A DNA stretch of 64,000 bases from Dolomedes plantarius (lineage: Eukaryota; Arthropoda; Arachnida; Araneae; Dolomedidae). Both the position numbers and the translations under genes were made by a program. The notes under the pieces were generated by a model, which worked only from the letters and a program-made list of their open reading frames with translations, searched no databases and had not been told where the DNA came from. Below, piece after piece: positions 34,658 through 46,022 of this stretch; the stretch's first letter is position 1; each line of letters starts with the position of its first letter. Where the stretch lies: assembly GCA_907164885.2 (NCBI GenBank), contig OU015490.1, positions 202,998,161 through 203,062,160 of the forward strand, written 5' to 3'.

Positions 34658-35714
34658 GAAGTCACAAAACTTACTGTATAAATTTCTATTTAATTGTTGT
34701 GGAACATAGAAGTTCAGTTATTGGGGCTAAATTTTGTCCACAAATATTTCCTTATGTTGTAAATCTAATTCTTTGGAAGTAAGCATGAGTCAAGAAATTT
34801 ATATAGTTTCATGAAACGTGGTTGACTAAGATTAATAAAACTCCCTATGAAAGTTTTTACTATCTGTACTGGATCACGTTGAGCTGACAGCACAATTTTC
34901 ATAATGATCACGCGTCTCAAGTTTTCCCTTGTATGAATAATATTTAACGTAACCACAATCTGTAAAATTATAAAATTGTAAACTTCCATTAAAAATTATA
35001 TTCAGGGTAAAAACTGGTAGGACAATTTGATTTTAGAGCAATGAAAAAATTCTTCCACGCCTGCAGGTTTGAAACAATGAAACTTTCAATGAAATGCTTA
35101 TAAAAGTTTAAAAAAAAAGGGAAATTCATAGAGAATTTAAAAGTGCTACAGAGAAGAGAAATTTTTTTCGCTTATATGTTATGTTGGGAAATTATATAAA
35201 TATTAAACAAGCTGTAGTATCTTTATCTAATGATAACTAAGAAAGTACTTGAATAAATTTTTCAAGTTTATATTATTGTTTAATTAAAGGTAGAGTAATA
35301 TGCTGATATGCCCATATATATGTGCGTGTGTATTGAATGGAAAGAGAACACAAAAACTCAATAACTTTCTATGCCAATTAACTTAGGTTATTAGAACTAG
35401 GGTGATTTTACTTTTAATTTTTAAAATAATACTGGATATGGAATCCCATAACTCATGTGTTTTTAGTGAGTATTTTGCTAATTGGTTTTAATTTACCATA
35501 CCCGGTTGATGAACAAATGTTTAGAATATTGCGGAAATCTCTCATTCAAATAGTTTTTAGAAACTGTTTTCATCAATTTAATCAACAATCACGTTATCAA
35601 TCATCAATTTAACCAACAATCAGAATATCGTTATTTGGATGAAACGTGATTTTGCTTACGGAAGAGAAAATAATAGAAAGAAAAAAAGATAGTGGGATAG
35701 AAGTAACATTGTTA
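34658..35714. other. AT-rich spacer, nothing recognised
   Basis: No supported feature. Confidence 0.5.
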
Positions 35715-36640
35715 ATGAATTACTCTCTATTAAAAAAAATTTAGACCATCGGCTTTCTTTCAGTGAGTATAAAAACAAATTCTTTGAGTCATATTGAATA
35801 TTTCTCTATATAATTCTGAAACTCTCAGTTTGTTTTTTCTGTGTTTCAACATGTAAAAGAGTTGTACATTTGCGTCTCATTGATACGCTCACCAGAAATT
35901 GATAAATTACTCTCTATTCAAAAAGATATGGACCATTGGTTTTATTTCAGTGAGTATAAAAGAAAATTCTTTGAGACTTATTGAATATTTCTCTATATAA
36001 TTCTGAAACTCTCAGTTTGTTTTTTCTGTGATTCAGCCCATAAAACCAGTGCACATTTGCGTCTTATTACGCTCACCAGAAATTATTAAATTGATCTCTC
36101 TTCAAAAAGATATAGAGCATCGGTTTTCTTTCAGCGAGGGTAAAAACAAATTCTTTGAGTGGTATTGAATATTTCTCTATATAATTCTGAAACTTTCAGT
36201 TTGTCTTTTCTGTGATTCAGCTTGTAAAAGTGATGAAACTTTGTGTCTCCTTAATACGCTCACCGGAAATCAATAAATTACTCTCTATTCAAAAAGATAT
36301 AGACCATCAGTTTTCTTTAACGGAGTATAAAAACAAATTCTTTGAGTCATATTGGATATTTCTCTATATAATTCTGAAATTCTCAGTTTGTTTTTCTGTG
36401 ATTCAGCTCGTAAAAGCTTTGAACATTTTGTCTCATTGATACGCTCACCAGAAATTAATAAATTACTCTCTGTTCAAAAAGATATAGACCATCGGTTTTC
36501 TTTCAGTGAGTATAAAAACAAATTCTTTGAGTCATATTGAATATTTCTCTATATAATTCTGAAACCCTCAGTTTTTTTCTGTGATTCAGCAAGTAAAAAC
36601 CGGCATTTGCGTCTCATTTTTACGCTCACCTGAAATTAGA
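35715..36640. repeat. 186-bp satellite array, five units
   Basis: The box TTTCAGTGAGTATAAAA recurs with its phase point at 35761, 35949, 36132, 36319 and 36504 (spacings 188, 183, 187, 185). Each unit has ACGCTCACCAGAAATT, AAATTCTTTGAGTCATATTG and CTCTATATAATTCTGAAA. The period is close to 62 codons and neighbouring units encode SPEINKLLS...EYKNKFFESY. Most units carry a TGA right after that peptide, so a repeat protein is unlikely. Confidence 0.93.
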
Positions 36641-37288
36641 AGAAACAAAACGAAACAAGTTTTGTTAAAGTCGGGCTGCGGTTACAAGGTCATGGGTATT
36701 TTAAATTATATTTTATAATTTGTTCGTCGTGCAGTTTAAATCACCTTATCGAAGGATGACTTCATTTCCAGTTTCATTACTATCAACTGAGTGAGTAATA
36801 TTTCCTTTGGCTGCATTAACTCATTCTTTTTAAAAAACAATGAGGAATAGGTTATTCCAATTTATGAAAAATCATTAACACAAATGATTTGAAACATTCA
36901 AACATCAAAATAAACCACTGTTTCAATGTAATATTTAAATTAGCTTGAATTATTCCTGACCTGTAAATAGTGGGTGACGAAGAAAGTCAAGCGGGGTCCT
37001 GTAAAAAATATCATGGTGAAATATATAAACTGATGCTCAACGATATGTATAATTATCCTTTATTTCTTAATGAATATACTATAGAAAATTAATCCTAAAA
37101 TTCTCACCACATAATGGAATATTCGTTACTCTATAAATGATTTTTTTTCATATCTTTTTCAGGCAACTGGTTTACCTCAAAGCACGTAATTGTCCATTTT
37201 AGGAGCAACATCTGCTTTCAACAGCCTTTTTTCTCGTTTATTTTTCATCTTTTCTCCCAAGGTGGTGAAAGACTTCTTTCGACATACA
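36641..37288. other. Spacer, nothing recognised
   Basis: No supported feature. Confidence 0.5.
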
Positions 37289-37370
37289 CCCCTTTTATTG
37301 AGATGTATGGAAGCAGAGTAGAGGTGTGAAGGAATCGTGACAGGGCGGTGGTACATAGACGAGATTCGAG
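37289..37370. repeat. GC-richer fragment shared with 19355-19430
   Basis: CCCCTTTTATTGAGATGTA, GAGGTGTGAAGGAATCGTGA and CATAGACGAGATTCG align in order with the earlier fragment. Confidence 0.65.
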
Positions 37371-37831
37371 GTGAGTGCAATCTCTATTGTGTGTGCTTTT
37401 TCAGCTCTTGAACCCCATTTAACCCTGATAGCTCCACTCGAGATTAAAAGATAATCAGGTTCCGACAACAGAATCCTTGAACGTATTGTTTCATCCAGAT
37501 TCTCTTAAGTAAAAGCCATTACAAGGGATTAATTACGAGGTTCAAATTACATGATTTACATTGTTGTTTCTTGGAATTTTTTTCCTTTTAATTGACTACT
37601 AATTCAGGTGGGTGCAAAATGAAGAGTCAAATAAGCGAGATTGCGTCATCTTTATCATCTTCGGAATACAGTATTTTTTTAAAACTTTCATTCTAAAATC
37701 TTTCACATATACGTGTGAACCGAAAGTTGCTGAAGTAGATTATTGCAAGCCAAAATTAATTCAAACTCTAAAACAATTAAAAAGTACGTCCATAGCTCGA
37801 CGCTTAGTGCAGCAATATAGTAAGATATATA
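37371..37831. other. Spacer, nothing recognised
   Basis: No supported feature up to the TA that borders the next Tc1. Confidence 0.5.
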
Positions 37832-37941
37832 CAATGAGTGGCCAATTTATTATGACCACCAACTCAATACATTGTCGGGTTCTTTTGTTCTTAATGCTGC
37901 TGTGATTTTCTTTGGCATGGACTCAATGAGATGTTGCTAGT

Positions 37942-38110
37942 CAGTGGCGCATCCAGGATTTTTTCTTGGGGGGGGGGCCCGAGATGAATGGATAAACATA
38001 TTTATAATGCATGGGGGGGCCAAGATGAACGAATAAAAATATTTGTAATGCAAAATCAATATTTCTACTTCCTTGGGGGGGGGGGCAGGGCCCCCTGGGC
38101 CCCCCCCCCC
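37942..38110. mobile_element. Short poly-G/poly-C element inside the Tc1
   Basis: Begins AGTGGCGCATCCAGGATTTT, then GGGGGGGG runs and two AAGATGAA(C/T)G(A/G)ATAAA words, ending in GGGCCCCC runs. The opening resembles widespread animal MITE ends of the GGCG(G/C)ATCCAG type, but termini are not clean. Confidence 0.5.
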
Positions 38111-38479
38111 TGGGTGCTTGAGGAATAGGTGGCTTGAGGAATTTCAGACCATATCCGATGAACTGTACTTTCCTCTTCCTAAGATTTGCTGGTTCTGAAT
38201 CCAGCTGTGTGATGCTCCTTTTGGCCTCATACCACAATTGCTCAATTTTATTGAGATATAGGGATGATAAAAGCTAACAAAGTATGTTGAAGTCTTCGTT
38301 ATGCTCTTTAAATCATTGGAAAACGTGCGCTTTAAGGCATAGAGCATTGTCTTGCTGGAAGTGTACAGCTCTTGGGCAAATCATTAACTTGTGATAAACC
38401 ACTAACTACCATAAACCATAAACAATTAACCATTGGATAACTGGATGTACTTGGTCAATGACAATATTTAAATACTTTT

Positions 38480-39048
38480 TGACATACAGATGTTGTTGCA
38501 CACGAACTAAAGGGCCCCCAAAAGGGCAAGAAAACATCCTCCAGACGAAAACATTTCCTCCAATAGCTTGAAGTATTGGCTCTTAGGCTTAAGTTATGGC
38601 AATTCTCTTAAGATCGATGCTTTATTGTTGTTGTCTCCCTATTCGCATCCTGCCATCTGTGTGGTGTACTTGAACGCATGATTTCTCGAACCGCATTATC
38701 CTTTTCCATTCCATAACTGTACAATCCTTGTGATCCTGTGCGGACTGGAGACGTTTGATCTTGTTAGCTGCAAACATCAAAGATTTAAGAATAGGCTTGC
38801 GGCTTCTAAGCCCGGTGCGGTGAAAAGTGCTTTGTGAGGCCAGTAGTGTTGATCCTTGATTAAGTTTTGCTGTAATCTGATGAACTGTTGCCCTTCTGTT
38901 GGACTGGATAAGTCTGCAAACTCTTTTCAGCTTGAGCATTCAGTACCAAGTAACGAACACATGCCTTACGTTGAGACCCAGTTTTTTGATCGGTAGCCCA
39001 TTCTATGCAAACATGAACAACAACGGCTCTCACACACTTCCAAAGCAA
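38480..39048 (-). pseudogene. Tc1 transposase relic
   Basis: Minus-strand pieces include RATVHQITAKLNQGS, STFHRTGLRSRKPI and then the area of the first catalytic Asp, here RFEKSCVQVHHTDGRMRIGR, where the usual SDES motif has decayed. Further downstream QVNDLPKSCTLPARQ is seen. Several frames are needed. Long dead, clearly more diverged than copies A-D. Confidence 0.75.
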
Positions 39049-39206
39049 AGCAGTTTCGCTGATATTCGCTTTACTGCTTCTACACCTACAATCCTTTCAA
39101 GTTTAAAGTCAGTTAAAAATCACATTTTTAACCCAATCTTTCACAAGCAATACACGTCAACTGTCTTTACAATCAGCAGACAATTCCTTTCAATATCTTT
39201 CTAAAG

Positions 39207-39342
39207 GCATGTTCATATAGAATCCATCAGCATTAACTTAAATTTTTTTAACCAATCATTTACCAATCATTGACCCATTTAACCAATCAGCTCCAACGGA
39301 ATCTAAGGCTGACGCTGACGAATTCTATGTGAACAGGCCCTT
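39207..39342. mobile_element. Palindromic MITE, family P, copy P3, nested in Tc1
   Basis: Left GGCATGTTCATATAGAATCC, right in reverse complement GGGCCTGTTCACATAGAATT, with CAATCATTGACCCATTTAAC inside. Same family as 12832 and 33309. Confidence 0.8.
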
Positions 39343-39423
39343 ACTCTCTATCAGCAACGGGGCGATATCATAGCTGATTTATATATAATTGTTGATTGTC
39401 CATAATAAATTGGCCACTCAGTG

Positions 39424-40247
39424 TAATAATCATGCGCATTCACACACATGCGTCAAAAGTGATGCATTTAAAGGACTGGTGTGTGTGTGTGTGTGTGTGT
39501 GAGAGAGAAGATGCGTTCAAGGTAAAGAATTTTGTCAAAAAAAAAAAAGTTTAGGATAACTTGTGTTTGCGCACATTTAAACACTGAAAATGTACAGAAA
39601 GAAAAAGTAGTGAATAATGCAGTTTAAATTAGTTACGGAGAAATGAATAGATATACCATTGATTATCAATTTGAATAAAAATTACCGATTACCACATTTT
39701 TCGGGGATGAATTTGTTTAGTTTAATTTTCATAAAAATATAACCTGTGAGTACTCAAATTTACTTTTATCAACAGAGTAACTAAAGTATTATTGGTTAGA
39801 AGATATAAAGCACCATTTAGTTACTTTAATTCTGTTTGAAATTATTACTTAATTTTGCTTCTTCCGTCTTAGATATTTTTTAATCATTTTATCATGCTTC
39901 GTTACAGAATCCTTTTTACATAGCGAGTCATCACCTAGAGTGGATATTTGAAGAAAGAGGATTTAAAAATCATGAAAGGTTTTGGGCACATCCGTATGTG
40001 GCAAAATTATGCTCTTCCCCTGATGTGAAATGTTATCAAGGTTGGTCATGACTGATTAGTTAGACAAGACTTTAAATTTTCCATATAAAATAGGCATTGA
40101 AATTTGAATTTTGACATTCTTTTTAGTTTGTGAAATATTTGTGAAACCAGCTTTTGAAATTTATTCAAGAAACATTGTGCGTTAAAACAAAAGTTTGCAT
40201 TCAATTCGTATAAAGGGGAAAAACTCCAATTTCACAATCATTTTGGA
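39424..40247. other. Spacer with (GT)n at 39480-39502
   Basis: A GT microsatellite then AT-rich sequence; nothing else recognised. Confidence 0.5.
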
Positions 40248-40557
40248 TTGAGAAAAAAAGGCAACATTACGGCTTTAATGAAATATTTTGGTGATCCTAC
40301 AAATGTTCCAACTAAATCTGGTCTAAGTTTTGCAACAGCTCTTATGAAGAGACTTTTCCCTGAAGAGACTATACAGCATTTTGAGGATGAGACGACCTTT
40401 TGTGTGAAGAATTCGCTCCTCATGATGAACCAGAAAAAGTATTACATGAGGAACTAAATTCATACTTTACAAACGCACCCAACGTTATACGTGTAGGAAT
40501 ATCAAATGATGTAAGGGATAGTGGACTTTCGAATTACTAAAATTGAACAAAAATTGG
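40248..40557 (+). pseudogene. Possible internal fragment of a hAT transposase
   Basis: The frame reads MKYFGDPTNVPTKSGLSFAT and ALMKRLFPEETIQHFEDETT. After a shift it reads EEFAPHDEPEKVLHEELNSY. I do not recognise the segment with certainty. It is collinear with a clear hAT C-terminus at 41262, and the two are separated by Tc1 copy C, so one disrupted hAT gene is the simplest reading. Confidence 0.35.
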
Positions 40558-40593
40558 AAATTTTTAGGGGGATATATTAATATTTTAAAAATA

Positions 40594-41067
40594 CACTGCT
40601 GGCCACCCAAATTGCAACACCAAGAAAGACAAGAGATATCACAACAAAATTTATTTTGTAGATAACATGTTGACCAAGTATCAAATGATTAAATTTATAG
40701 ACTTCTGTGAAGTGTGGTTCCTGCCAAAATCAGTAGCCAGAGTAGCCGCCATTGTTGGAGATCACCGCTGCCACACGCCTCGGCATTGATTCAAAGAGAC
40801 TTTGGATGAGTTCTTGGGGTACACCAAACCAAGCAGCTTCCACACGCTGCCAAAGTTGATCTGCTGTGGCAGCTGGGGATGGAATCTGGGTCAATCGTAG
40901 AGCAACCATGGACCACATGTTTTCTATCGGCGAAAGATCCGGAGACCGAGGCGGCCAGGGAAGCAATTCAATCTGGCGATTGACGAAGAACCGTTGGACA
41001 ATGCGTGCCACGTGTGGTCGCGCATTATCCTGTTGAAATATGGCTGTGGGCAAGCCCTGAAGGTAAG
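40594..41067 (-). mobile_element. Tc1-like transposon copy C, truncated to 474 bp
   Basis: Starts at the CACTGCTGGCCACC terminus after TA. It matches copies B and D through the transposase C-terminus (107 codons open, 40730-41053, including QQDNARPH and SPIENMW) and breaks off abruptly at 41067. The lost end leaves no target duplication. The junction falls inside a hAT remnant. Confidence 0.93.
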
Positions 41068-41261
41068 TTCAAAATGTATTTATAAGCAATAAAAATGCAA
41101 AATTAAAGGGGAAGTTAAAAATTAAATCGCAAGGAACATTTTAAAAAATAAAATAAAATTTTAAATTTTTAAATTTTGATATAGTTGTACTTTAATGAAT
41201 ATATATGCAAAATTTCATATCTCTGGGGTAAAAATTTAAAAAATTGTAATGTCAACCATTC
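41068..41261. other. AT-rich junction sequence
   Basis: Between the broken Tc1 and the hAT C-terminus; probably hAT sequence too degraded to read. Confidence 0.35.
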
Positions 41262-41476
41262 CCTTATACTTTAAAGCAGAAATTTAACAACTTCAAGAGA
41301 ACTTCTAAGAGAACACATAACTTTGAATTGCTGTATAGGGCTCTGAAAGCAGTGAAACCGACCTCAACAGATTTGGAAAGAGCCTTTTCCGTTTCTGTAA
41401 ATTTCTGTACAAAAATTATATCTGGGTTTTTTTGCGCATCACTGAATGAATTCATATTTTTGAAATATTATTATTA
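41262..41476 (+). pseudogene. hAT transposase C-terminal dimerisation region
   Basis: The + strand reads LKQKFNNFKRTSKRTHNFEL, LYRALKAVKPTSTDLERAFS and VSVNFCTKIISGFFCASLNE. PTS-x-x-ERAFS and FCTKI are the landmark residues of the hAT C-terminal domain. The catalytic core and BED finger are not present here. A palindrome with CGGTTATCC and GGATAACCG-like arms at 41569-41617, followed by GCTCGCACCTG, may be the hAT 3' end. Confidence 0.7.
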
Positions 41477-41634
41477 AAATTTTAAAAAATGAATAAAATT
41501 TTGTATTTTAAAATTTAAAAGAAATAAAAGTTAATATTTATCAAGTTCGGTAATATTTATTTCTATTCGGTTATCCAGTATCCGACGGATAATTTTAAAA
41601 TTACTATCCGATAACCGAGTTTACAGAAAATCCG

Positions 41635-42232
41635 TGTCAAGCTCGCACCTGACTGATTCTTCATTGTGAAAGCCGTGACTAGTTTAAGTATGATCGACAG
41701 GACCATTAACAACTCAAAAAAGTTTTCAAAAGAAGTCAATTCAGATACTAAATGGAGTGGACATCTAATTTAGAATAGTTAAGCAAAAGATCGTTAGAGC
41801 AGGAAGAGAGGCGACGTAAAAATGGGAAAGCCGATCTGACGCGGCCGACAAAAGTCTATGAATACTTAAACGCAGAGAAGCGGACTGCTGACAAAGGATT
41901 GAAAAGGTGACTCTCGGTAAGCATGATGTATACTACAGGTGGTGGGTAGAACTTACGAGACTTTTCGAATGAAGGTGAAAAGGAACGAGACAGCCCGAGG
42001 CGAGGGGTATTATAGACTCAGCTTCGATTATGTTGACGTACTGAGAGAGCGCTGAGAATCAAGGGACTGAGGTCTTAAATTTGGACTGTGTTGTGTACCC
42101 GCTCCCTCTAATCTATGTGATGATGGTTCTACGGAACAAACTCTTGTATATTATGATTACTGTAAATATTTCATATTAAACAAGATGTAAATACGAGCCA
42201 CTTCTCCATTCATCCATTAATTCTACGAGACA
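41635..42232 (+). mobile_element. Candidate LTR (~600 bp), uncertain
   Basis: GC-richer than its surroundings. It starts TGTCAAGC and ends ACGAGACA, giving inverted TGTC/GACA tips, with an ATTAAA near 42172 and a TATTATAGACTCAG element near 42009. No matching target duplication is seen, no second LTR exists, and the first bases could instead be the end of the hAT element. Downstream CCGGTCTCGACGATCCG is reminiscent of a leader but I cannot assign a primer-binding site. Confidence 0.25.
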
Positions 42233-42403
42233 TTTATACATCCGGTCTCGACGATCCGACAGTCCGGATATTTGGAAACCCTACGTATTAGTGTATTAGA
42301 GCCAAAGCTAACGTGAGATCTAATTTCGCTTGCAATAAACATATAAAAATTTAAATATTTTAACCGATTTAACATTTTCAACTCTTATAAATGAATCTAG
42401 CTA

Positions 42404-42555
42404 TCTTAGGGCTTCTGGGTAAGCTGCTTTACTGGATTCACTCAGCTCAATGACAACCTATGGGAGAAAATTTCTTCAATGATTGCTGACTTGGATTTAT
42501 AAATTTATAAAAAAAAAATTGCACTCCGTAATAGAGAAAGATTTTAAGGTTACGT
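42404..42555 (+). mobile_element. Family S element remnant, copy S2
   Basis: Follows the S1 left-end order: TTAGGGCTTCTG, GGATTCACTCA, AACCTATGGGAGAAAATTTC, CCGTAATAGAGAAAGA. Confidence 0.65.
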
Positions 42556-42714
42556 TCCTCCATAACGGTCCTCCGGAAAGGAAAATTTCAGACGCCAAAA
42601 CCGTCTGTCCGTCCGTCCTCGCGTGTTATAATTTTGGCAACGCGCCAAACCCAGTCTATCGCTCGGACAAGTTAAACAGAAAAGTATCAAGATGGGTCAA
42701 AGTTTTGACATACA

Positions 42715-42768
<54 letters not shown>

Positions 42769-42780
42769 CGTACATATATA
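42715..42780. repeat. (TA)n microsatellite
   Basis: TA with TACATACG interruptions. Confidence 0.95.
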
Positions 42781-43140
42781 TGTTGTTGTTGTTGTTGCTT
42801 ATGCCACTTGACCTACAGCAACATCAGGTGAAGTCCCGAAGGTAATGGGCATTGAAGGTGCGGCTCCTGTTTTGACTGGCACCACAAGGGTAGAAGTCTG
42901 GCTTGGACAAAGGACCAGTCCCGTAATTTTGAACCGAGTCAAGTGACGAGACCAGAACACTTGACCCCACACCTCTAGAGATAAATTTGAGAACTTGGAG
43001 GACATTGCAGCCACGACCTATTTTACGTGTCCCGGCCACCCTTAGTGAACACGGCGGTGAATTTGCAGCGACGAGCATCGAACCAGGGACGTTCAGATCT
43101 CTGGCCCGCTGCTCTTGCCAACTAGGCCACCACGCCCCAC
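42781..43140 (-). mobile_element. tRNA-derived SINE, family B, copy B1
   Basis: On the minus strand a tRNA-like head begins GTGGGGCGTGGTGGCCTAGT, with A box TGGCCTAGTTGG and B box GGTTCGATGC (complement of 43075-43084). The ~360-bp element ends in a CAACAACAACAACA tail at 42781. The part complementary to 42859-42938 repeats the 3' core of SINE A. A TA tract follows each end. Confidence 0.88.
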
Positions 43141-43289
43141 ATATATATATATATATATAGATACATATATACATACAAAAGAGGTAAGCAACGATAAAAA
43201 ATCCTACGTTAATAACCCCCGCTAGTTTCTTTAGAAGAGACTACGTGAAATATTTTTTATAACTCAGCTATCTTGTTCATTTTAGAAAT
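43141..43289. other. (TA)n and spacer
   Basis: TA run to about 43170, then unremarkable sequence. Confidence 0.5.
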
Positions 43290-43547
43290 TTCCTTCACTA
43301 AAGGAAATGTGAGTTTAAATCACAGTATACCACATTTCTCCCCGAATAATTCAAATTTAAAATTATTTGCATTTCTTTAAAGAAGGAAAAAGATACCTGA
43401 GTAGAAAAATAATTTTTTCTATGACGAAGTACAATTTAAAAAATAAAATTTTTAAATCCAGGTGTAGACAATCATTGGAAAAATTTTCCCCACAGGTTAA
43501 CATTCAGGTAGGAGAGTCCAGCACGTCTACTACCAAGAAGCCTTAAC
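43290..43547 (-). mobile_element. Family S element remnant, copy S3
   Basis: Reverse orientation: CCCCACAGGTTAACATTCAGG, GGAGAGTCCAGC and AAGAAGCCTTAACC mirror the S1 left end. Confidence 0.6.
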
Positions 43548-43997
43548 CATGAACTGCAGAATTAATCAGTCTAACTAAAGCCCCGTCATCGTGATTGGAA
43601 GACGTTCCTTCAGGGCTATTTGCAACCAGAAGGGTGCCTTACGTTGATAGCTTTTTAACTGAAACCGTACTGCATTCGTACCAGGAAAGTATGAAAAAGT
43701 GGTGTAACTATAAACTGGAAAATTCTGTAGTAGCAAAATCTGCAGACTTCAATTTTCGCAGATCTCATAGCTCAGCGGCGATGACCGCTTAGTCACTCAC
43801 CTATAACGAAACCTCATTATTCAGCCTAAAATAATCTTAGTTTTAATAAAAGTATGAAATATTATGATAGCATTTCATAATCCAGATGGTTTTGAGGTCA
43901 GTGTCCACCTGTGTTTGAAATAATTCCTGAAGACACCCTAAAATTTATCTCCACGGATAAACTCTGTAGAAAAGTTTCCAGAAATTTTTGATGTGTA
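43548..43997. other. Spacer, nothing recognised
   Basis: The open frame 43595-43792 has no recognisable domain. Confidence 0.45.
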
Positions 43998-44533
43998 CAG
44001 TACTGTGCAAATTAATTGGGACAAACACAAAAATTTTCACATATGTTGATTAATTAGTATAAGTTCACTTACACGCATGGTATAGCAATCTAGTAGCAAA
44101 TATGTCCTCCTCTAGATTTTATGATATTATGTAAACTTTTCGGCATGGATTCCACTAATTTAGACCATAAATGTTTGACGCCATCATCACTAAACCAAAC
44201 TTGTATGACATTCTCAATCTTTTTCCTCTTGGTTGAGCAATCCATCTTACTCACACGCCTTTTCACAATGCTCCAGAAATTTTCGATGTGGTTTACATTT
44301 GGAGAATTACCAGGCCTGTTAATTTCTTTACTTGAAAACAAAAAAAAACTGACGCAACTGACGTGAAAATGCTCTGCGTGTGATGATCACGTGGTCAAAC
44401 CTTTTTAGACTAGTCGAGGCCAACCTCCCTTCTTAACAAAAGGCAGTTGAAACCGGTTTCAGGCAGAAAATCACTGAGAAAGGACGAATTTTATGAAAAA
44501 TTAAGCCTATTTCAAATAATTTGCACAGTACTG
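43998..44533 (-). mobile_element. Internally deleted Tc1-like element, 536 bp
   Basis: Both ends read CAGTACTGTGCAAATTA (right in reverse complement) and both are bordered by TA. The interior keeps only the end of a transposase, so this is a non-autonomous deletion derivative of another Tc1 family. Confidence 0.93.
44090..44341 (-). pseudogene. Tc1 transposase C-terminal 80 residues
   Basis: RPGNSPNVNHIENFWSIVKR carries the catalytic Glu (IEN). KLVESMPKSLHNIIKSRGGH ICY is the normal terminus. The stop is at 44090. The N-terminal two thirds were lost in the internal deletion. Confidence 0.88.
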
Positions 44534-44791
44534 TATATAATTTTCTTAGCTTGACTGAATTTGCCCCAGTCCCTATACAAATGATTAATGATAAGCTTTA
44601 CTATAAAATCATGCGTTTTTTTCCAATCACAATAAAATTTTCATTCCGATGTAACAGTCTTAGCAAAAGATGGGTACTTTGAATAATTTGTTTACGAAAT
44701 AAATATTATTTTTTCAGATATGTTTCTTTTGAAAGTATTAAAATCCGTCTCAATAATTTGCATCATATTCCTGAGTATTTTCAAAACATTA
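44534..44791. other. Spacer, nothing recognised
   Basis: AT-rich, no structure. Confidence 0.5.
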
Positions 44792-45060
44792 AGGCTGCTG
44801 AGTACTTACCCCATTGGACTTCCTCACCTCAATGTTAATCTATGGAGAAAATGTGTCCAAGGATTGCAGACTGGGATTTAAAGATTTTTTTTTTAAAAAT
44901 TGTATTCCGTAATAGAGAAAGAAATTTTACACCTTGGAGCATTTTTCGTATTTCAAATAAAATGGAAATATTTTAAAATTAAAATTATTCGGAGAAAATC
45001 CCGTATAGTGTGTTTTAAACGTTCATAAATTCCTTTGGTGTTGTTTACTCAGATGCTACA
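44792..45060 (+). mobile_element. Family S element remnant, copy S4
   Basis: Best S relative of S1: GGACTTCCTCACCTCAATGT, GTGTCCAAGGATTGCAG, AGAAAGAAATTTTACACCTT and GTGTGTTTTAAACG in order. Confidence 0.72.
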
Positions 45061-45088
45061 TAAGCTTACTGATGAGAAATATAAGAGA

Positions 45089-45790
45089 CCAGCAGAATAC
45101 CCGTACAGATTACGGAGTACATTCAAATTAAACACAACGGTCAATGTATGCAATTAATGCCTATCTATCTATCTATCAAAATATCTTAACTGATATTTTT
45201 ATAGACAAAATAATGTAGAAGAAAATATTCAAATGAAATCTAATAGAACATACTAAAGAATATAGTACAGTTTGAGGAACATATCTTTTACTGTATTTTA
45301 ATATTTTTTTGGATAATGTCCAATCGTCTGTCGCATTTTGGATAATGTCCAATCATCTGTCACAATTTTGTTTTGTCTATATCGTTTTTATGCACGTGAC
45401 TCAAAATTAGTTTAAAGTATCAAAAAAAGAAAAGAAACTACGTGATCAGCATTTAATAAATTAAATTCTAAAAATTAATCTTTAAAAATTAACCAAAAAT
45501 CAGAGAATGGAGGTAAAGATTCGAAAAAGATTTCACTTTCAAGGAATTTTTGTGATCTTTCTCGTGATATAAATTTTATAACCCTTAGATTATTATTTTA
45601 AATGCAAACTTGAAAAAAGTTACAAAAACAGCTTAAAAATTCAATTTAAATAAAGTTTAAGAAGAACTTTTCAAAAATCTTTCTTAGTGCACCCCTACAC
45701 TCTATAAGAAGAATCGCCATGCAAAATTTTAACCCTTTAGGTCCAGCAGTTTGGTCTGTGCGTTATATGTCAGTCATTTAGTACGGAACT

Positions 45791-45852
<62 letters not shown>

Positions 45853-45858
45853 TATATA
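45089..45858 (-). mobile_element. Non-autonomous Helitron H3, minus strand
   Basis: Matches H1 and H2 in reverse complement: the 3' end region at 45089-45150 (CCGTACAGATTACGGAGTAC, a decayed terminal hairpin) and the 5' region at 45735-45795 (CTTTAGGTCCAGCAGTTTGG). The 5' TC end is lost in a (TA)n tract. More diverged than H1/H2. Confidence 0.82.
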
Positions 45859-45947
45859 GTATTTAAGTATAAGATTAATAAAGTGAATAATCTTGTACTT
45901 AAATACTATCCCAACACATGCACGCATAAATTTATTAAGGTTCTATT

Positions 45948-46019
<72 letters not shown>
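45859..46019. repeat. Spacer and (TA)n microsatellite (45954-46019)
   Basis: A short unique segment, then TA running directly into the left end of Tc1 copy D. Confidence 0.9.

Positions 46020-46022
<3 letters not shown>

Larger units (their letters stand above)
37832..39423 (-). mobile_element. Old Tc1-like element with two nested insertions
   Basis: TIRs CAATGAGTGGCCAATTTATT (left) and CACTGAGTGGCCAATTTATT (right, reverse complement), each bordered by TA. Contains a decayed minus-strand transposase plus insertions at 37942-38110 and 39207-39342. Confidence 0.88.

Noticed and set aside
45068..45092. CTGATGAG-like hammerhead ribozyme core near a Helitron end
   Set aside because: The second core element (CGAAA) is missing and no stems can be drawn.
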